NCBI GenBank assembly: GCA_030549775.1 | Contig: CM060174.1 | Coordinates: 6,329,391-6,393,390 of the forward strand | Source of the DNA: Tamarix chinensis | Lineage: Eukaryota; Streptophyta; Magnoliopsida; Caryophyllales; Tamaricaceae | Direction: 5' to 3' | DNA length: 64,000 nt | Shown: piece by piece, positions 53,701-61,574 of the stretch | Position numbering within the stretch: position 1 is the stretch's first letter | Layout of the letters: every line of letters begins with the position of its first letter | Notes under the pieces: model-generated | What the model saw: the letters and a program-made list of their open reading frames with translations, nothing else | What the model was told of the DNA's origin: nothing | Database searches by the model: none | Translations under genes and position numbers: made by a program

Positions 53701-56700
53701 AATTCTTAAAGTTCTTGTTTTGCTAATTAGTTGCTTACATAGTAATGAAGATTCGAGTTTTTTTATTCTAGTGCTTCTTGACAATCTTTACCTAATTTTT
53801 GGTTTGCACACAAGTTCAACCTGAACACATATCCATAGAAACTCAGGTTCAATCTTATTGCACCAGAGATCCCTACGCTTTCGGTGACTTCAAGAAGGTT
53901 GTTGATACTTATAATTTCTATATTTTGACTCAAAAGTTTTCTAGACAGCTATGTAACAATGATACAAAGGTCAACAACTAGTTAATATGTTCATTTAAAG
54001 ATAATGAACTTAAGAACAAGAATTTTACTCAATTGGTATCCTGACTGTTAAGGCTTCTCCATCGTTTTCCAAAGGACTCATGTTCCAATCCTTGTGGTTT
54101 TGGGCATACGCCGCTGGTTGGTGGGGAAGATGGACATTTAGTCTTTTTGGATAGCGGTTGTGTTGGGCTTTAGGATGAAGGGTGGGATTTTTACCTTGTT
54201 GGCAAAAAGAAAAGGATAATGAAGTTAGAACTCCATGGAACTTTAACAAAAAGAAATGGTAGGTGCACGGTTCGTCCACAACATAGCAAACAAATGTTCA
54301 TATAAACAAAAACCTCACTTTCCTCGGGCATAAACTCATTTTTGGTTCTATTTGAGGTATAAATCTTTCTTACTTCAATCAAGGAATAATGACTTGTACC
54401 CTTATTTTCACAATCTTGGTGGCATATGGGTTGAGGACACCATAAATATATTTTTAATAGGTATTTTTATGAAAACAAATATTTTTTTAATATATGAAGA
54501 AGGCATAAACATCCTGTAATTAGTTTTATGAAGATAAGAAATATGCTTTTTAAGGTTTTAGATCATTGATTTTATCAAAATAATAATCAAAAATATATTT
54601 TTTGATGGTACAAACACCCATGGCCATGGGCTACCAGAATTGGCAATTGTTTGGCAATCATTTCTCAATTAAAAAAAATAGGCAGGTTTATGCTTCAAAT
54701 AAAAAAATAATAATGCCTATACTAGGAAAAAATGTGATGTTTATACCTCACTTTATATTTTTCCAACAAATACAAAGGATTTATTGGTTGATAATTTGTC
54801 CATCATTGAAAGTAATGGCTGATACACAAATATTGGCTATCACGAAAGATAAGGATAACACTTTTAATTTTAATAATGTATCACTTAAGACTAGTTTTGG
54901 AAATCCAAATCAATCATTTAGTTTTCTAGAAAAGTAGAAATTTATTCTTACTCTTTATCGTAATAAAGTATATTCAAACAAATAAATAGTTATCAAAGTA
55001 TATACCTACAAAATGTCAAAGTAATTTGGTTCATTTCTTCTTCAATTCAAGAAATTATTTATCAACTGGGGCCTCAGAAGATTCAAATTCAATACATATT
55101 AATAAACACAATTCATATTGGCTAACACTTTATTCCATGGCAGTATCACCTAAACCAGAAACTAACAAAGACAAACATTGGCGGTGTTGCTCAAAAGTTT
55201 TATTTAAGGACCATATACATGTTTAAAACAAAACAAAAAAACAGACAGAAAAAAACTCATATGAAGGTGGCAGAACTGACGCAATATACCCAATTTTTAA
55301 AACTGTAAAAAACAATATAGCACTGGAAAGGAAATGGCACAGAAACAAGCCAATTCATCCAAGAGGCAGACAAATAAAAGTTTAGTTTAATAGGCCAAAA
55401 ACCTAATTATTTATTTTGATAGGAAAAGCTACTCCATGCTCCATACTTGAAGGCAGAAGTAAAACCACAAATACATCTGAACGATCCTGTTTCCCTATCC
55501 CCTTTCCCCTTGCATGCAATCTTGGAAAAACCACAGATCTGTTTGTCAATTACCTTCCCCTTGGACCTATTTTAGTGTGATCCAAGAAGATCGACAATCA
55601 TTTGATTCATTTGTTGGCAACTCTGTATGGAATGATCTACTTAACAAAGTGAAAATATGACATTGTCATCATGCAGCATTTGCTGGATGCACAAAGTTTA
55701 GAAGCCAATGTAAATAGAGTCAACTAATTCAATTATTAAAAAAATTTAAAAGAGACTTCCAGCTCACCGCATTATAAAGTGCTATATACTTCTGCAGCTG
55801 CCTAGGAGAAATGACGGACAAGGAAATATTACACTACAAGAAAGGGTAAAGGTAGTCAACTAGTAGTACATAAAATACAACAACAACAAAAATGACAACT
55901 AGAAAATTCATTTTTCTATTACTCTACCTGGCCAAACCATTTGGCAACAGTTTCAGCATCATATAGATGGTTAGTCCTCTTGTCTTCTGCATTTTCTGCC
56001 TGATCTGGGTTTTCAATTTGAGGTCGATAGACCGGCGTTGGTAAGGGAAAGGGATTGCTAGCTGCAATGAGAATGCAATGCCTTTTCCCATCTAAATTTT
56101 GTGTAGTCTGAACACCATTTTGAGGGATAGCAAACATCTGAAGAATCAAACAAATTTAACACTAATCAAGCTTTTCATAATTAGAATATATAAGTACCCA
56201 CATGCAACTTCCCCCTCCAAAACAAAAAAGCATTTACGAATGGAAATAGATTCAAACTGAAGCTGCCTTTTTTCTCCTCCTCCTGAACGACCACAGAATA
56301 CAAAAAGCATCAACAGATAAGTCAATAAGAAAACATTGAGCAATGCACATGCAATCAGAAAACAAATGCAGGCATTTACATATTTCTCAAAATTAAAAGA
56401 AAGAGTTACATGGCTGATACTGTTATGAAGGTAGTGAATGTCTGAGTAATAAAATGCATAGAAAGCCATATGGGCCAATACGGAACACCAGTCCACTCAT
56501 TATTGTACTCTGTAGTTTACCAAAACTTGATTTCTGCACTACTATTATGCAGGTTGTGAATGTCTGAGTAACAAAATGCAAGGCAGCTAATGACTACCTT
56601 GACCTAGAATGGTCAGCACTAAAGGCAGTCACTCTCATCCACTATCCTAGTGACCCTCTCCCAAAATAATAAATAAATAGTGGACCAGGCCAAGTGCTTA

Positions 56701-59700
56701 AATCAGTCCAACTAGGTACCAGCTACGGGCCGTCACCAAAAGCTGAGAAAATGGGATTTTTGAACCAACCAGTTTTGACCCTGTATTAAAAATAAAAAAA
56801 TAAAAAAAAATAAAAAAAAAAACTTTTGGCACCTTCTTTTACAAATCTTTATTTTATGGGCATTGAACCTATGTTCTCTAGTTATATTACTAACTCTTCA
56901 TCACCAAAAAACCAATTTACTGAAATTTGTATATATAATTGTGTTATTTTTAACTATAAAAAAAAAAAGGTTGAACCGTTGTCCGGTACCGTATTTGAGT
57001 TGATTTCAGATTCCATATTTAAATCACTACTCCAATCTCAATATTATACACACAAATTGATAATCAGAAACCACATACCATTAAAGCGTCAGCAAGGCCT
57101 TCGGTAACAGCAACATCTTCTAATCCACCTCCAGAAAACGATAAGGAAGATAACCAACCTAAATAATTATCTACATCTCTGGTCCATCCACTCCGTTGTA
57201 AAACGCAATCTGGTTAGGCAAAAGAGTCAAATTCCAGAATTTGTTCGTTAAATTTATGTGTCCAATTGATAAACAAGAAATTCATGAGCTCGGGGAAGAT
57301 TTTAACATTATGTTCCGAAGAGCAGAGTTTGGAGAAAATGTAACTATTTCATACCACATATACTATGAATAGTCTGTGGAGACACTGTATCTGTGATACA
57401 TGGGATCAAAATAAACAGAAATCTTCAAGCCAAGTAATTAACGATTTCAAGTTTTGGTGAGTTAACCAGGGCAGAAATAAATAAAGTCGACTCATACAAT
57501 AAGTAGATAAACAATCAAGGGAAAATATTTGTCAAATAATCCAAAGCCTTGGACCATCCTGGCTTCAGGGAAAACAGAAACACTTACCAGAGAATGGTCC
57601 CTTGGTACTAAACATAACCAGGGCTAACTCAACACTTTGAACAGTTCCAGTTGAAGCAGAGGGCTTCTGCATTTACAAACAAAAAGATCAAAGTAAAGAT
57701 ACCAGAAATGAGAGGAAACTTGATAAGCATTCGGCATATTGCCGGAAAATCCATAACAGAATAACCTGAATATGTGGCGAGCATTCAACAGTAGTTTTGC
57801 ATCTAAATTAAAACAAATCTTATGACTCGTATAACAGGATGAGTTGGAACCAAAAAAAATCCAACAAGGGCTGCTCACAGAGCACAGCATTCGTTCAAAG
57901 AAAGTTGAAGTTATCGTGATGTAGAACCTAACACCTAGTAAGTTGACTGTGAACAGAGTTTATTTTCTCAATAATAATGATGATGATGATGACTTTCCAA
58001 AATCAACTATACAACCAGGAAACACATACTAAAAAAATAAAATAACTCATTAAATATCCCACATCTCATAAGCCTACAAGGAGGGTAGTGTGAAGCGTAG
58101 CCACATGGATATGGACATTTCCGATGCTCTAATTGCAGGCCAGGATACAACTATGACACTGAAAATATATTGATACCACACCAGATCGCCATCACATGTG
58201 AATCTATGAATGACAACATCTGATCCACACAAACTTGGTAAGTTGTTGCTAAAAATGTACATTAATCCATTTGTAGGGCTTGATGTAACAGAAGGATTTC
58301 CTTTTAGTCACTATTCATTCATCACAATAACAACACGCTTTATTCAGAGCAAAGGCAACCTGTCTTGTTCAGAGCAAAAGACTAGTGAAACATCCCCTCA
58401 CCCAACCCAAAAAAAAAACAAAAAAAAAGGATAAAAAAAGGAACAAAAATCTCAAAGAATATGAGGCATAAACAATAAGATGTGTCACATGGACTACAGG
58501 GTACAACCACATTATATGGGCCCTAAATATCTGGAATTAGATCTTGGAACATGTCACCTCTACTAACTCACCTATATAATTAAAGTTAGGTAGGATTACA
58601 ATTTCATACATGAGACAGTTTACTGGAAGGATAACATGACAGTAAAGCATGTGATTAAATAGTCATATTTGTTGGGAGCGTCCTACGTTGAGGGATAAAA
58701 AGGGCCGAGGGCTTAAAAGTTTTGAATGGTACTAGGGGATATACCTCTTCAGAATGATAGCTCCATTTTGGGTCTGTTATATATATATATATATATATAT
58801 AAATACACACATTACAGAAATCTAAAACTAAAAGGAGAGGGTTAGGTGGGTTGGAGAGCCCAAGAAGAAAAATAAATAAAAAGTGATAGAAAAGAAAAAT
58901 GCAGACATAATAGGTCAAGGTGGAACATTCTCAGTGTCTCCCGCTGCTGAAGACATCTTAAATCAGTTACCATCCACCCATCCTCCATGAGGCCTCAACC
59001 CGTCAACACCTCCTACTTCACCCACCACCATCAGTCATCATCTGCTTTACTCAGAACAACCCACCAGAAGCAACCATCCTTTGATATTCTTGTGCCCGCA
59101 CACGACCAAAGGCAGCCCTCATCTTTGATCCCTCTGTGTAGCTAGGATATTGTGGCCGCCAGTGCGCACCTGCATTCTGCCATCACTAAGAATTTAGGGT
59201 GATCCTAATTGCATCCACATTCATCCCCAGTAAATAATGACTTGCAATTAAGGTCAATAGATAGACCCAGACAGCAGATCCAAGGGGGCTTTGATCCATG
59301 TGAACCTGATGAATTCATTTTCCAGAAAAGAAATGGGTAGGCTGGAAAAGGACCAAATATGTCAGTGATTTAGGATCTATTCTCTCTTTACTTTACCTGA
59401 CAACTGAGCAACCAAATGTGAGCTCATCAAATAATTAATTACAGGAACTGCAACAGAAGTCAGCTAGTTTTTTATTGCCTCTACCACTAGTACCCTGCAT
59501 ATCTAACATACAATCACAATCTTTGCATTAACAGATCTTTCCAACCACCTGCAACCCTTAACAAATTTCGTCTTGTCTTCTTTGACTGTAAATCCAACTA
59601 CCTATAGCCATATCACATGCTGAAACGCATCTTTACCTATCATAGTGCTTCTTGAACTACTGGAACCATTCCTTGAATTCTGTCGACCCCTTGCCTTCCC

Positions 59701-61287
59701 ACGAATCCCACCCCCAAACAAAATGCCAAATTAGAATCCACCCCGACAGCTGATGAGCAATCCAAAACAAGATAACAGAATCTTTTAATGTAAGTCCAAG
59801 AAACCTTAATTGCAACATTCAACTGTTTGATTCTCGATTGTTTACACTAACAAAACCTAGAAATAGCTACAAAAGAAATAGATGAGGTATCCCAAATGGT
59901 GAAACATGGGATACTTCTGAATCCTTGTTCATCATCAGAAAAGATGAATGAGTGAAAATTCTGTGAATTCATCCTGGAGCAATACTTGAGAGACTAAGGA
60001 CCTGTACCTTTGGATTTAGAAAAATTAATGTGGTTACTATTATCATGATTATTTTACAATTATTATTGTCATAATTAGTACTTTCATTAATATTGTTATC
60101 ATTACTAACACTATTATAATTTTACTCATCCGTATCCAAAAAGTTGTCACTGTGTATTTTGAGAATAATGTTTGAGCATTATTATGAATATTTGTTAATA
60201 CAAATATAATAATTATATTTCTATATCATACTATGTTATACTTTGAGATAAATTAACAGTCAAATTTATCCTTAAAATACGCAGTGATGGGATACAATTA
60301 ATTTTACATTATTTTTATTGTTATCAAAATTTAGCTGGCTGATGCCTTAAGGCATTTCAGACAGCTACAAGGATCCTCGCTGATCATTCATAAAACTCTC
60401 CATTCCAACAATAGTAACCAGCCATTCAGTTGTAGGCAAAACTTAATCAAGGCAAAATATTCAAGCTTATATAGAGTGCAAATAAAATAAGTTTGTTATT
60501 CCATGGCAGACACGAAGTGAACAAGGAGTTGTCAATATGCACAAATCTTTCAGCTATGGCTAATTCGACAGGAGGAGGGCAATATTGTTTGTATTTGGTC
60601 AACGTTAATTTTCAAAACCAAAATAAGAGGAAAATGTTGATACTTGACCTACATTTTTAACAATGAAATTAAAGTAGAACATGGAAGAACAAAACATAAG
60701 GGAGTGAATCACCAAAGAGAAATACAAAACATATGCACCACAGTTACTGAAAATGTACATCCAGAGACATCTCTGTGATATCTGATCTTTCAACACGATT
60801 CCCTCAGAGACAACCAGGAGAAAAAGAGATAGTCAACAACATCATGATAGCAATGTCATTGGTTTTCATTCCCTAACAGTAATAAGTTGGTGCCATAGCG
60901 AAACATGTTGTCCTTACTGCGCAAATCTAATTAATTTGGCCATAAAAATGAACCCATACACTCCGTTCTGACTTCTGAGGATGCAGAATCAAAGAAAATT
61001 CTGGTAGAGTGACAACAAATCAGAGGAATCGTCTAAAGTTGCACAAACATAACTTCATATATGCACTCAAATAATCATACAATGGACCAAATAGAAATAG
61101 CAGGGGCAGCAAGTAAACAGATGTGGAAATTTGTCTTTTTTCCCACAGTTTTTCCTCGGCAAAGGGGGTGTTAAAGACAAACCAAAATTTAATCATACCT
61201 ATCTTGTTGAACTCAATCAAACCTACTTTTAGGAGGACATGGAGGAGAAGATATACCTGTCCTGTAATCTCAATTCCACAGAATGAC
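20234..61287 (-). CDS. MED25: MED25 copy B: Mediator complex subunit 25 (PFT1-like), exons 2-15, exon 1 off the window
   Basis: MED25 is a tail-module subunit of the nuclear Mediator complex that links DNA-bound activators to RNA polymerase II. In Arabidopsis it (PFT1) acts in light, flowering and jasmonate responses. Fourteen exons on the minus strand join in phase with GT and AG borders: 61257-61287, 57588-57666, 57079-57209, 55928-56137, 55768-55833, 44827-45010, 35324-35391, 34421-35242, 32075-32128, 31877-31905, 28393-28461, 22110-22194, 21166-21252, 20234-20755. They give about 811 residues, and with the missing first exon of roughly 30 codons the length is close to the 836 residues of the Arabidopsis protein. 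No frameshift or stop is seen. The gene spans over 41 kb because most introns carry transposons. I could not find the exon encoding the start methionine and the VEGTAALGP-type N-terminus before position 64000. Confidence 0.93.
21166..32128 (-). CDS. MED25: MED25 exons 10-14: activator-interacting domain
   Basis: Five short exons encode the activator-interacting (ACID-type) domain, which in plants is contacted by transcription factors such as MYC2 and ERFs. Exon 10 (32075-32128) is GNLSGQRQGQPVFITRLE. Exon 11 (31877-31905) is GYRNSSASE. Exon 12 (28393-28461) is LAANWPQTMQIVRLISQDH. Exon 13 (22110-22194) is RQYVGKADFLVFRAMNQHG followed by FLQQLQEKKL. Exon 14 (21166-21252) is CAVIQLPSQTLLLSVSDKA then CRLIGMLFPG. 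All match the family almost residue for residue. Introns contain a LINE (between exons 12 and 13) and a 2.4-kb repeat (between 11 and 12), both absent from copy A. Confidence 0.93.
23917..24392. mobile_element. Solo-LTR-like insertion with heat-shock elements inside the LINE
   Basis: This segment interrupts LINE coding text. It runs from TGAGACCACC to CTCGTAACA and shares layout and words with window positions 1-528, including a CTATTTATAGGAG leader-like string and repeated CTAGAA. A perfect three-unit heat-shock element GAACCTTCTAGAA is at 24257-24269, with further partial units (TTCTAGAATAGTC near 24152, TTCTAGATTATTC near 24331). I could not confirm a target duplication, so borders are approximate. 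It has no coding capacity. Confidence 0.5.
26173..26713. mobile_element. CATACAAT-family transposon, copy 1 (inside the LINE reverse transcriptase)
   Basis: This 541-bp insertion splits the LINE text between ITDN and LATELIKGY. It starts CATACAATTAAATAG and ends in degraded TTTTATTGCCTA. The 8-bp flanks CTGATAAT (26165-26172) and TTGATAAC (26714-26721) match at 6 of 8 positions. The ends carry CGCGACG-like words and the centre is AT-rich. It is homologous to 42291-42839 and, inverted, to the segment from 62630. Eight-bp duplications suggest an hAT-type element. It has no transposase. Confidence 0.75.
29373..31805. mobile_element. Unclassified 2.4-kb repeat in MED25 intron 11
   Basis: Copy A lacks this block at the matching place (near 4810). 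It begins with purine-rich GGAGGGTAGAGGG and shows repeated GCACGGTTGTGC-like words near 29490-29660 and 31095-31140, an A-rich block near 30015-30060, and an AT-rich core. The core at 30440-30780 resembles, in reverse complement, 33390-33680 of the next insertion. There is no ORF of interest and I could not fix the family. Confidence 0.5.
32707..34042. mobile_element. Unclassified 1.3-kb repeat in MED25 intron 9
   Basis: This block is absent from copy A, where CTTGAAGGGACAGAGTC is continuous near 5890. It is flanked by related words GAACAAAGA (about 32699) and GAACAAGAG (about 34042), a possible target duplication of about 8 bp. It contains CAACACGGTCTGGCTGTG near 33115 and a long AT-rich part that resembles the reverse complement of the insertion at 29373-31805. 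It has no coding capacity. Confidence 0.5.
34421..35391 (-). CDS. MED25: MED25 exons 8 and 9: Met/Ser/Pro-rich linker
   Basis: Exon 8 (35324-35391) encodes INRSPISVGNIPQATVKV. The 81-bp intron is followed by exon 9 (34421-35242, 822 bp), which encodes EPSTVASM, ISQARVMNSSAL, QSMGG, NMTNMVSSGM, the TMIPTPGM motif and finally KYVKVWE before a GTAAG donor. This unstructured linker is present in all plant MED25 proteins and joins the Mediator-binding domain to the activator-binding domain. The in-frame start of exon 9 uses the upstream AG of two AGs 8 nt apart. It adds about ten residues (FSSMPLTPKFMTQ) before the conserved EPSTV that I do not recall from Arabidopsis. Confidence 0.9.
35392..35969. 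other. MED25 intron 7, exon-proximal part
   Basis: This is intron sequence next to exon 8, with no recognisable element. The 101-codon frame at 35651-35956 has no family resemblance and lacks support. Confidence 0.5.
35970..36217. mobile_element. Small MITE with TTTGCAGTGCCA inverted ends
   Basis: The two termini are perfect 12-bp inverted repeats, TTTGCAGTGCCA at 35970-35981 and its complement at 36206-36217. They enclose 248 bp that include GGTATTGTGG and TTTATATATCATGGC. Similar internal text occurs at 46735-46790 (ATTTTATATATCATGGCATG), so the family has at least one relative in the window. A target duplication is not evident. Confidence 0.55.
36218..37067. other. MED25 intron 7 without recognised element
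   Basis: I see AT-rich intron sequence and short random ORFs only. The words CCAAAATTTTCTTTT and CTTGCTAA-type text recur about 70 bp apart near 36350-36450, a minor local repeat. Confidence 0.4.
37068..41385 (+). repeat. Satellite-like tandem array, unit about 242 bp, inside MED25 intron 7
   Basis: Eighteen head-to-tail units can be followed by the landmark GATTGTCTCTAATAT, at about 37102, 37360, 37635, 37886, 38128, 38384, 38627, 38868, 39109, 39352, 39594, 39834, 40085, 40332, 40571, 40813, 41092 and 41340. Spacing is mostly 238-258 bp with two units near 275-280 bp. Each unit has the order ATTATACATTGTATAGTC, CACCTTTATTTTATAAAA, TTAGATTGAATCATGCAATG, AAATATATAAATATCTTTA and GCGGATCTAATATTCTTA. 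It is over 80% AT. The first two units share a distinct leader (TTATTGACAA-TTAAAAACC at 37072 and 37604). It has no coding content. Confidence 0.93.
41386..41786. mobile_element. Repeat rich in GACCCGA words, possible hAT end
   Basis: Directly after the satellite, 400 bp carry over a dozen ACCCGA or AACCCAAC words and end in CAATTGCCACCTCTA. Read on the minus strand this begins TAGAGGTGGCAATTGGG, which resembles plant hAT-type termini. A matching left terminus and target duplication were not found, so it may be truncated or may have been broken by the satellite expansion. The open minus-strand frames reflect the repeat words. Confidence 0.45.
42291..42839. mobile_element. CATACAAT-family transposon, copy 2
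   Basis: This 549-bp copy is in the same orientation as copy 1. It starts CATACAATTAAATAGTGG and ends CACGACTTTATTGCTCG. The flanks CCCATTGC (42283-42290) and CACATTAC (42840-42847) match at 6 of 8 positions. Shared internal text with copy 1 includes GACACAAAATTACCGATAC-type and ATAATGACTCACTTAAAT words. Terminal CG-rich words are partly decayed to TG and CA, as expected after cytosine methylation. It is non-coding. Confidence 0.75.
43058..43421 (+). repeat. Tandem duplication of a 186-bp intron segment
   Basis: Positions 43058-43234 and 43244-43421 are near-identical direct copies, both running from CATCTGAACAGC to CCAGTGCTTTTTCAC. They include GATGCATGAATACATTCGC and CTTTCCTGTTTTAACATC. 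The offset is 186 bp and a few substitutions separate the copies. It lies in MED25 intron 7 and contains no recognised gene. Confidence 0.92.
43422..44826. other. MED25 intron 7, 5' part
   Basis: Nothing recognisable as a gene or as a bounded transposon is seen here. The stretch ends at the GTTATC donor of exon 7. Short frames on both strands look random. Confidence 0.45.
44827..45010 (-). CDS. MED25: MED25 exon 7: end of the VWA domain and start of the linker
   Basis: The exon reads AKHNPRGADPPVDVKQPHF, then LVLIAENFMEARAAL, the last conserved block of the plant MED25 N-terminal domain, then a Ser/Pro-rich linker. It has an AG acceptor at 45011-45012 and a GTTATC donor at 44821-44826, ending in phase 1. 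That phase fits exon 8 (35324-35391), which begins with the two bases completing a Gly codon. Reading past the donor meets a stop within six codons, supporting the splice. The exon stands alone between a 10.8-kb and a 9.4-kb intron. Confidence 0.9.
45011..45949. other. MED25 intron 6, exon-7-proximal part
   Basis: A C run followed by an A run (about 45207-45225) and unremarkable intron sequence are seen. The frame at 45526-45795 (89 codons) has decayed coding-like text but no family I recognise. The left LTR of the outer Copia element begins near its right end. Confidence 0.4.
47997..48277 (+). repeat. 5' LTR of the inner Copia element
   Basis: It starts TGTTGAAAGATCGACTACC and ends CTTTGTTTTTA, directly abutting the tRNA primer site. 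A TATATATATG word and AATAAG signals near its 3' end fit promoter and polyadenylation regions. The terminal dinucleotide is TA in place of the usual CA in both LTRs. Confidence 0.92.
48290..49250 (+). pseudogene. gag region of the inner Copia element
   Basis: UBN2/retrotran_gag text is clear: LWDNVSQTYSDLRIQSQVYE, LTLQLGDIRQGEDSVSKYF, RIWQDLELFNDYEW and IGEVFVEVRIEESQRQVML. A nucleocapsid-like CYKLHGRP follows near 49099-49122. Stops are present (for example after KLDEV near 48849), so no full Gag can be made. Confidence 0.82.
49255..52960 (+). pseudogene. pol region of the inner Copia element (protease, integrase, reverse transcriptase, RNase H)
   Basis: Protease reads WIIDLGASDSMTS near 49284, with the catalytic DSG changed to DLG. 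The integrase zinc region has LWHRRLGHSSFPYL and CEACHLAKDH, then HSDVWCP, RSDNGIEY and NGIAKRN, where the catalytic Glu of the usual NGVAERK is Lys. VPKYLLGNALLTACYLIN to LGYVSNKKGYKCFN follows (50209-50500). Reverse transcriptase text includes HQFDIKNAFQNGDL (51328), WFERFGNVVRRHGFSQSQA (52005-52062) and IYVEDIIIVGD (52115), where the usual YVDD is YVED. RNase H text is weak. It is non-functional. Confidence 0.87.
51428..51959. mobile_element. 532-bp insertion inside the Copia reverse transcriptase
   Basis: Reverse transcriptase text stops after EENLGRV and resumes at LKQSQRAWFERFG. The direct repeat AGAGTT occurs at 51422-51427 and 51960-51965, as expected for a target duplication. The inserted DNA (ATGTACCGAACC to CATAACAAGGC) contains repeated CACAACATAA words and no ORF. 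Family unknown. It may be a small non-autonomous element or solo LTR. Confidence 0.62.
53078..53358 (+). repeat. 3' LTR of the inner Copia element
   Basis: It runs from TGTTGAAAGATTGATTGCC to CTTCATTTTTA, preceded by the purine tract AGTTTGAGGGAG and followed by the target duplication GTAGA. It differs from the 5' LTR at about 30 positions by eye, which shows long residence. Confidence 0.92.
53877..55767. other. MED25 intron 6, exon-6-proximal part
   Basis: AT-rich intron DNA. 54600-54960 has a 111-codon open frame rich in Asn and Lys with no family resemblance. I see no bounded mobile element. The GTGAGCT donor of exon 6 is at the right edge (55761-55767). Confidence 0.4.
55768..61287 (-). 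CDS. MED25: MED25 exons 2-6: von Willebrand factor A-like domain
   Basis: This domain anchors MED25 to the Mediator tail. Exon 2 (61257-61287) encodes SFCGIEITGQ. Exon 3 (57588-57666) has SVELALVMFSTKGPF. Exon 4 (57079-57209) has LQRSGWTRDVDNYLGWLSS followed by FSGGG and EGLADALM. Exon 5 (55928-56137) has KRHCILIAASNP, PTPVYRP and YDAETVAKWF. Exon 6 (55768-55833) has SLSVISPRQLQK. All are hallmark strings of plant MED25. Residues such as DNYLGWLSSLSF differ from the usual DIFLQWLSAIPF form, so this is a somewhat diverged domain. Introns here range from 94 bp (55834-55927) to 3.6 kb (57667-61256). Confidence 0.92.
56138..57078. other. MED25 intron 4
   Basis: Intron between exons 4 and 5, with a GTATGTGG donor at 57071-57078 and a TTCTTCAG acceptor at 56138. 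A duplicated phrase (GGTTGTGAATGTCTGAGTAA-like, near 56430 and 56550) and an A-rich run (56789-56822) are the only notable features. Confidence 0.6.
57210..57587. other. MED25 intron 3
   Basis: Intron between exons 3 and 4, donor GTAAGTG at 57581-57587. No element recognised. Confidence 0.65.
57667..61256. other. MED25 intron 2
   Basis: A 3.6-kb intron. A TA microsatellite lies at about 58777-58801, next to a repeat-like leader (GGGAGCGTCCTACGTTGAGG, near 58675-58694) of the kind seen at ends of plant LTR elements. An inverted pair (GTCACTGTGTATTTTGAGA at about 60147 and its imperfect complement at about 60266-60289) suggests a small fold-back near 60000-60300. No gene is supported, and the rest is ordinary intron. 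Confidence 0.5.
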
Positions 61288-61574
61288 CTGCATGTATGTC
61301 ATAGAATATTGTAACAGTCAGTCTTGAGTTATCTAAGCCACCAACCTTTTGGTGCAGTAAAAATACAAAATTTAAATAAAAAAAAACAAATAAGCAAAAG
61401 TTACATATGAGGTGGGTTAGGTAACAGCACAGAGTTCATGTAATTCAAAATTATCATAATACAATCATCAAATCTGAAAGTTAAATGCTGCCCTGAGATT
61501 ATCATGACAGCAATTAAGGGTTCTGGGTTTTGCCATTCGGCATGATCGAGAACCTCTTTTCTGTCGGGTGTTAT
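61288..61574. other. MED25 intron 1, exon-2-proximal part
   Basis: The acceptor ATGCAG precedes exon 2 at 61288-61293. I searched the minus strand here and further right for the first exon (VEGTAALGP-like text) and did not find it. Confidence 0.5.

Larger units (their letters stand above)
45950..53876 (+). mobile_element. Outer Ty1/Copia element, internally deleted and split by a second Copia element
   Basis: A left LTR at about 45950-46428 is followed by a primer-binding site TGGTATCAAAGCC at 46432-46444, complementary to the initiator methionine tRNA. The right LTR is in two pieces, about 47985-47996 and 53364-53876, because another element sits inside it. Matches between the LTRs include TTCTAGATTAA-CT-AAGCAT, AAGGATTATTG and CACAAGT-CAACCTGAACAC. 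The interior (46445-47980) has gag remnants (KKEDQAILLLASLP near 47130; a zinc-knuckle-like CFYYDG with SRCPN near 47360-47402) but no protease, integrase or reverse transcriptase. LTR ends are approximate and I could not verify a target duplication. Confidence 0.72.

Noticed and set aside
57624..57890. An 88-codon minus-strand frame as a separate gene
   Set aside because: It overlaps MED25 exon 3 in a different frame. The correct frame continues the von Willebrand domain with good splice borders.
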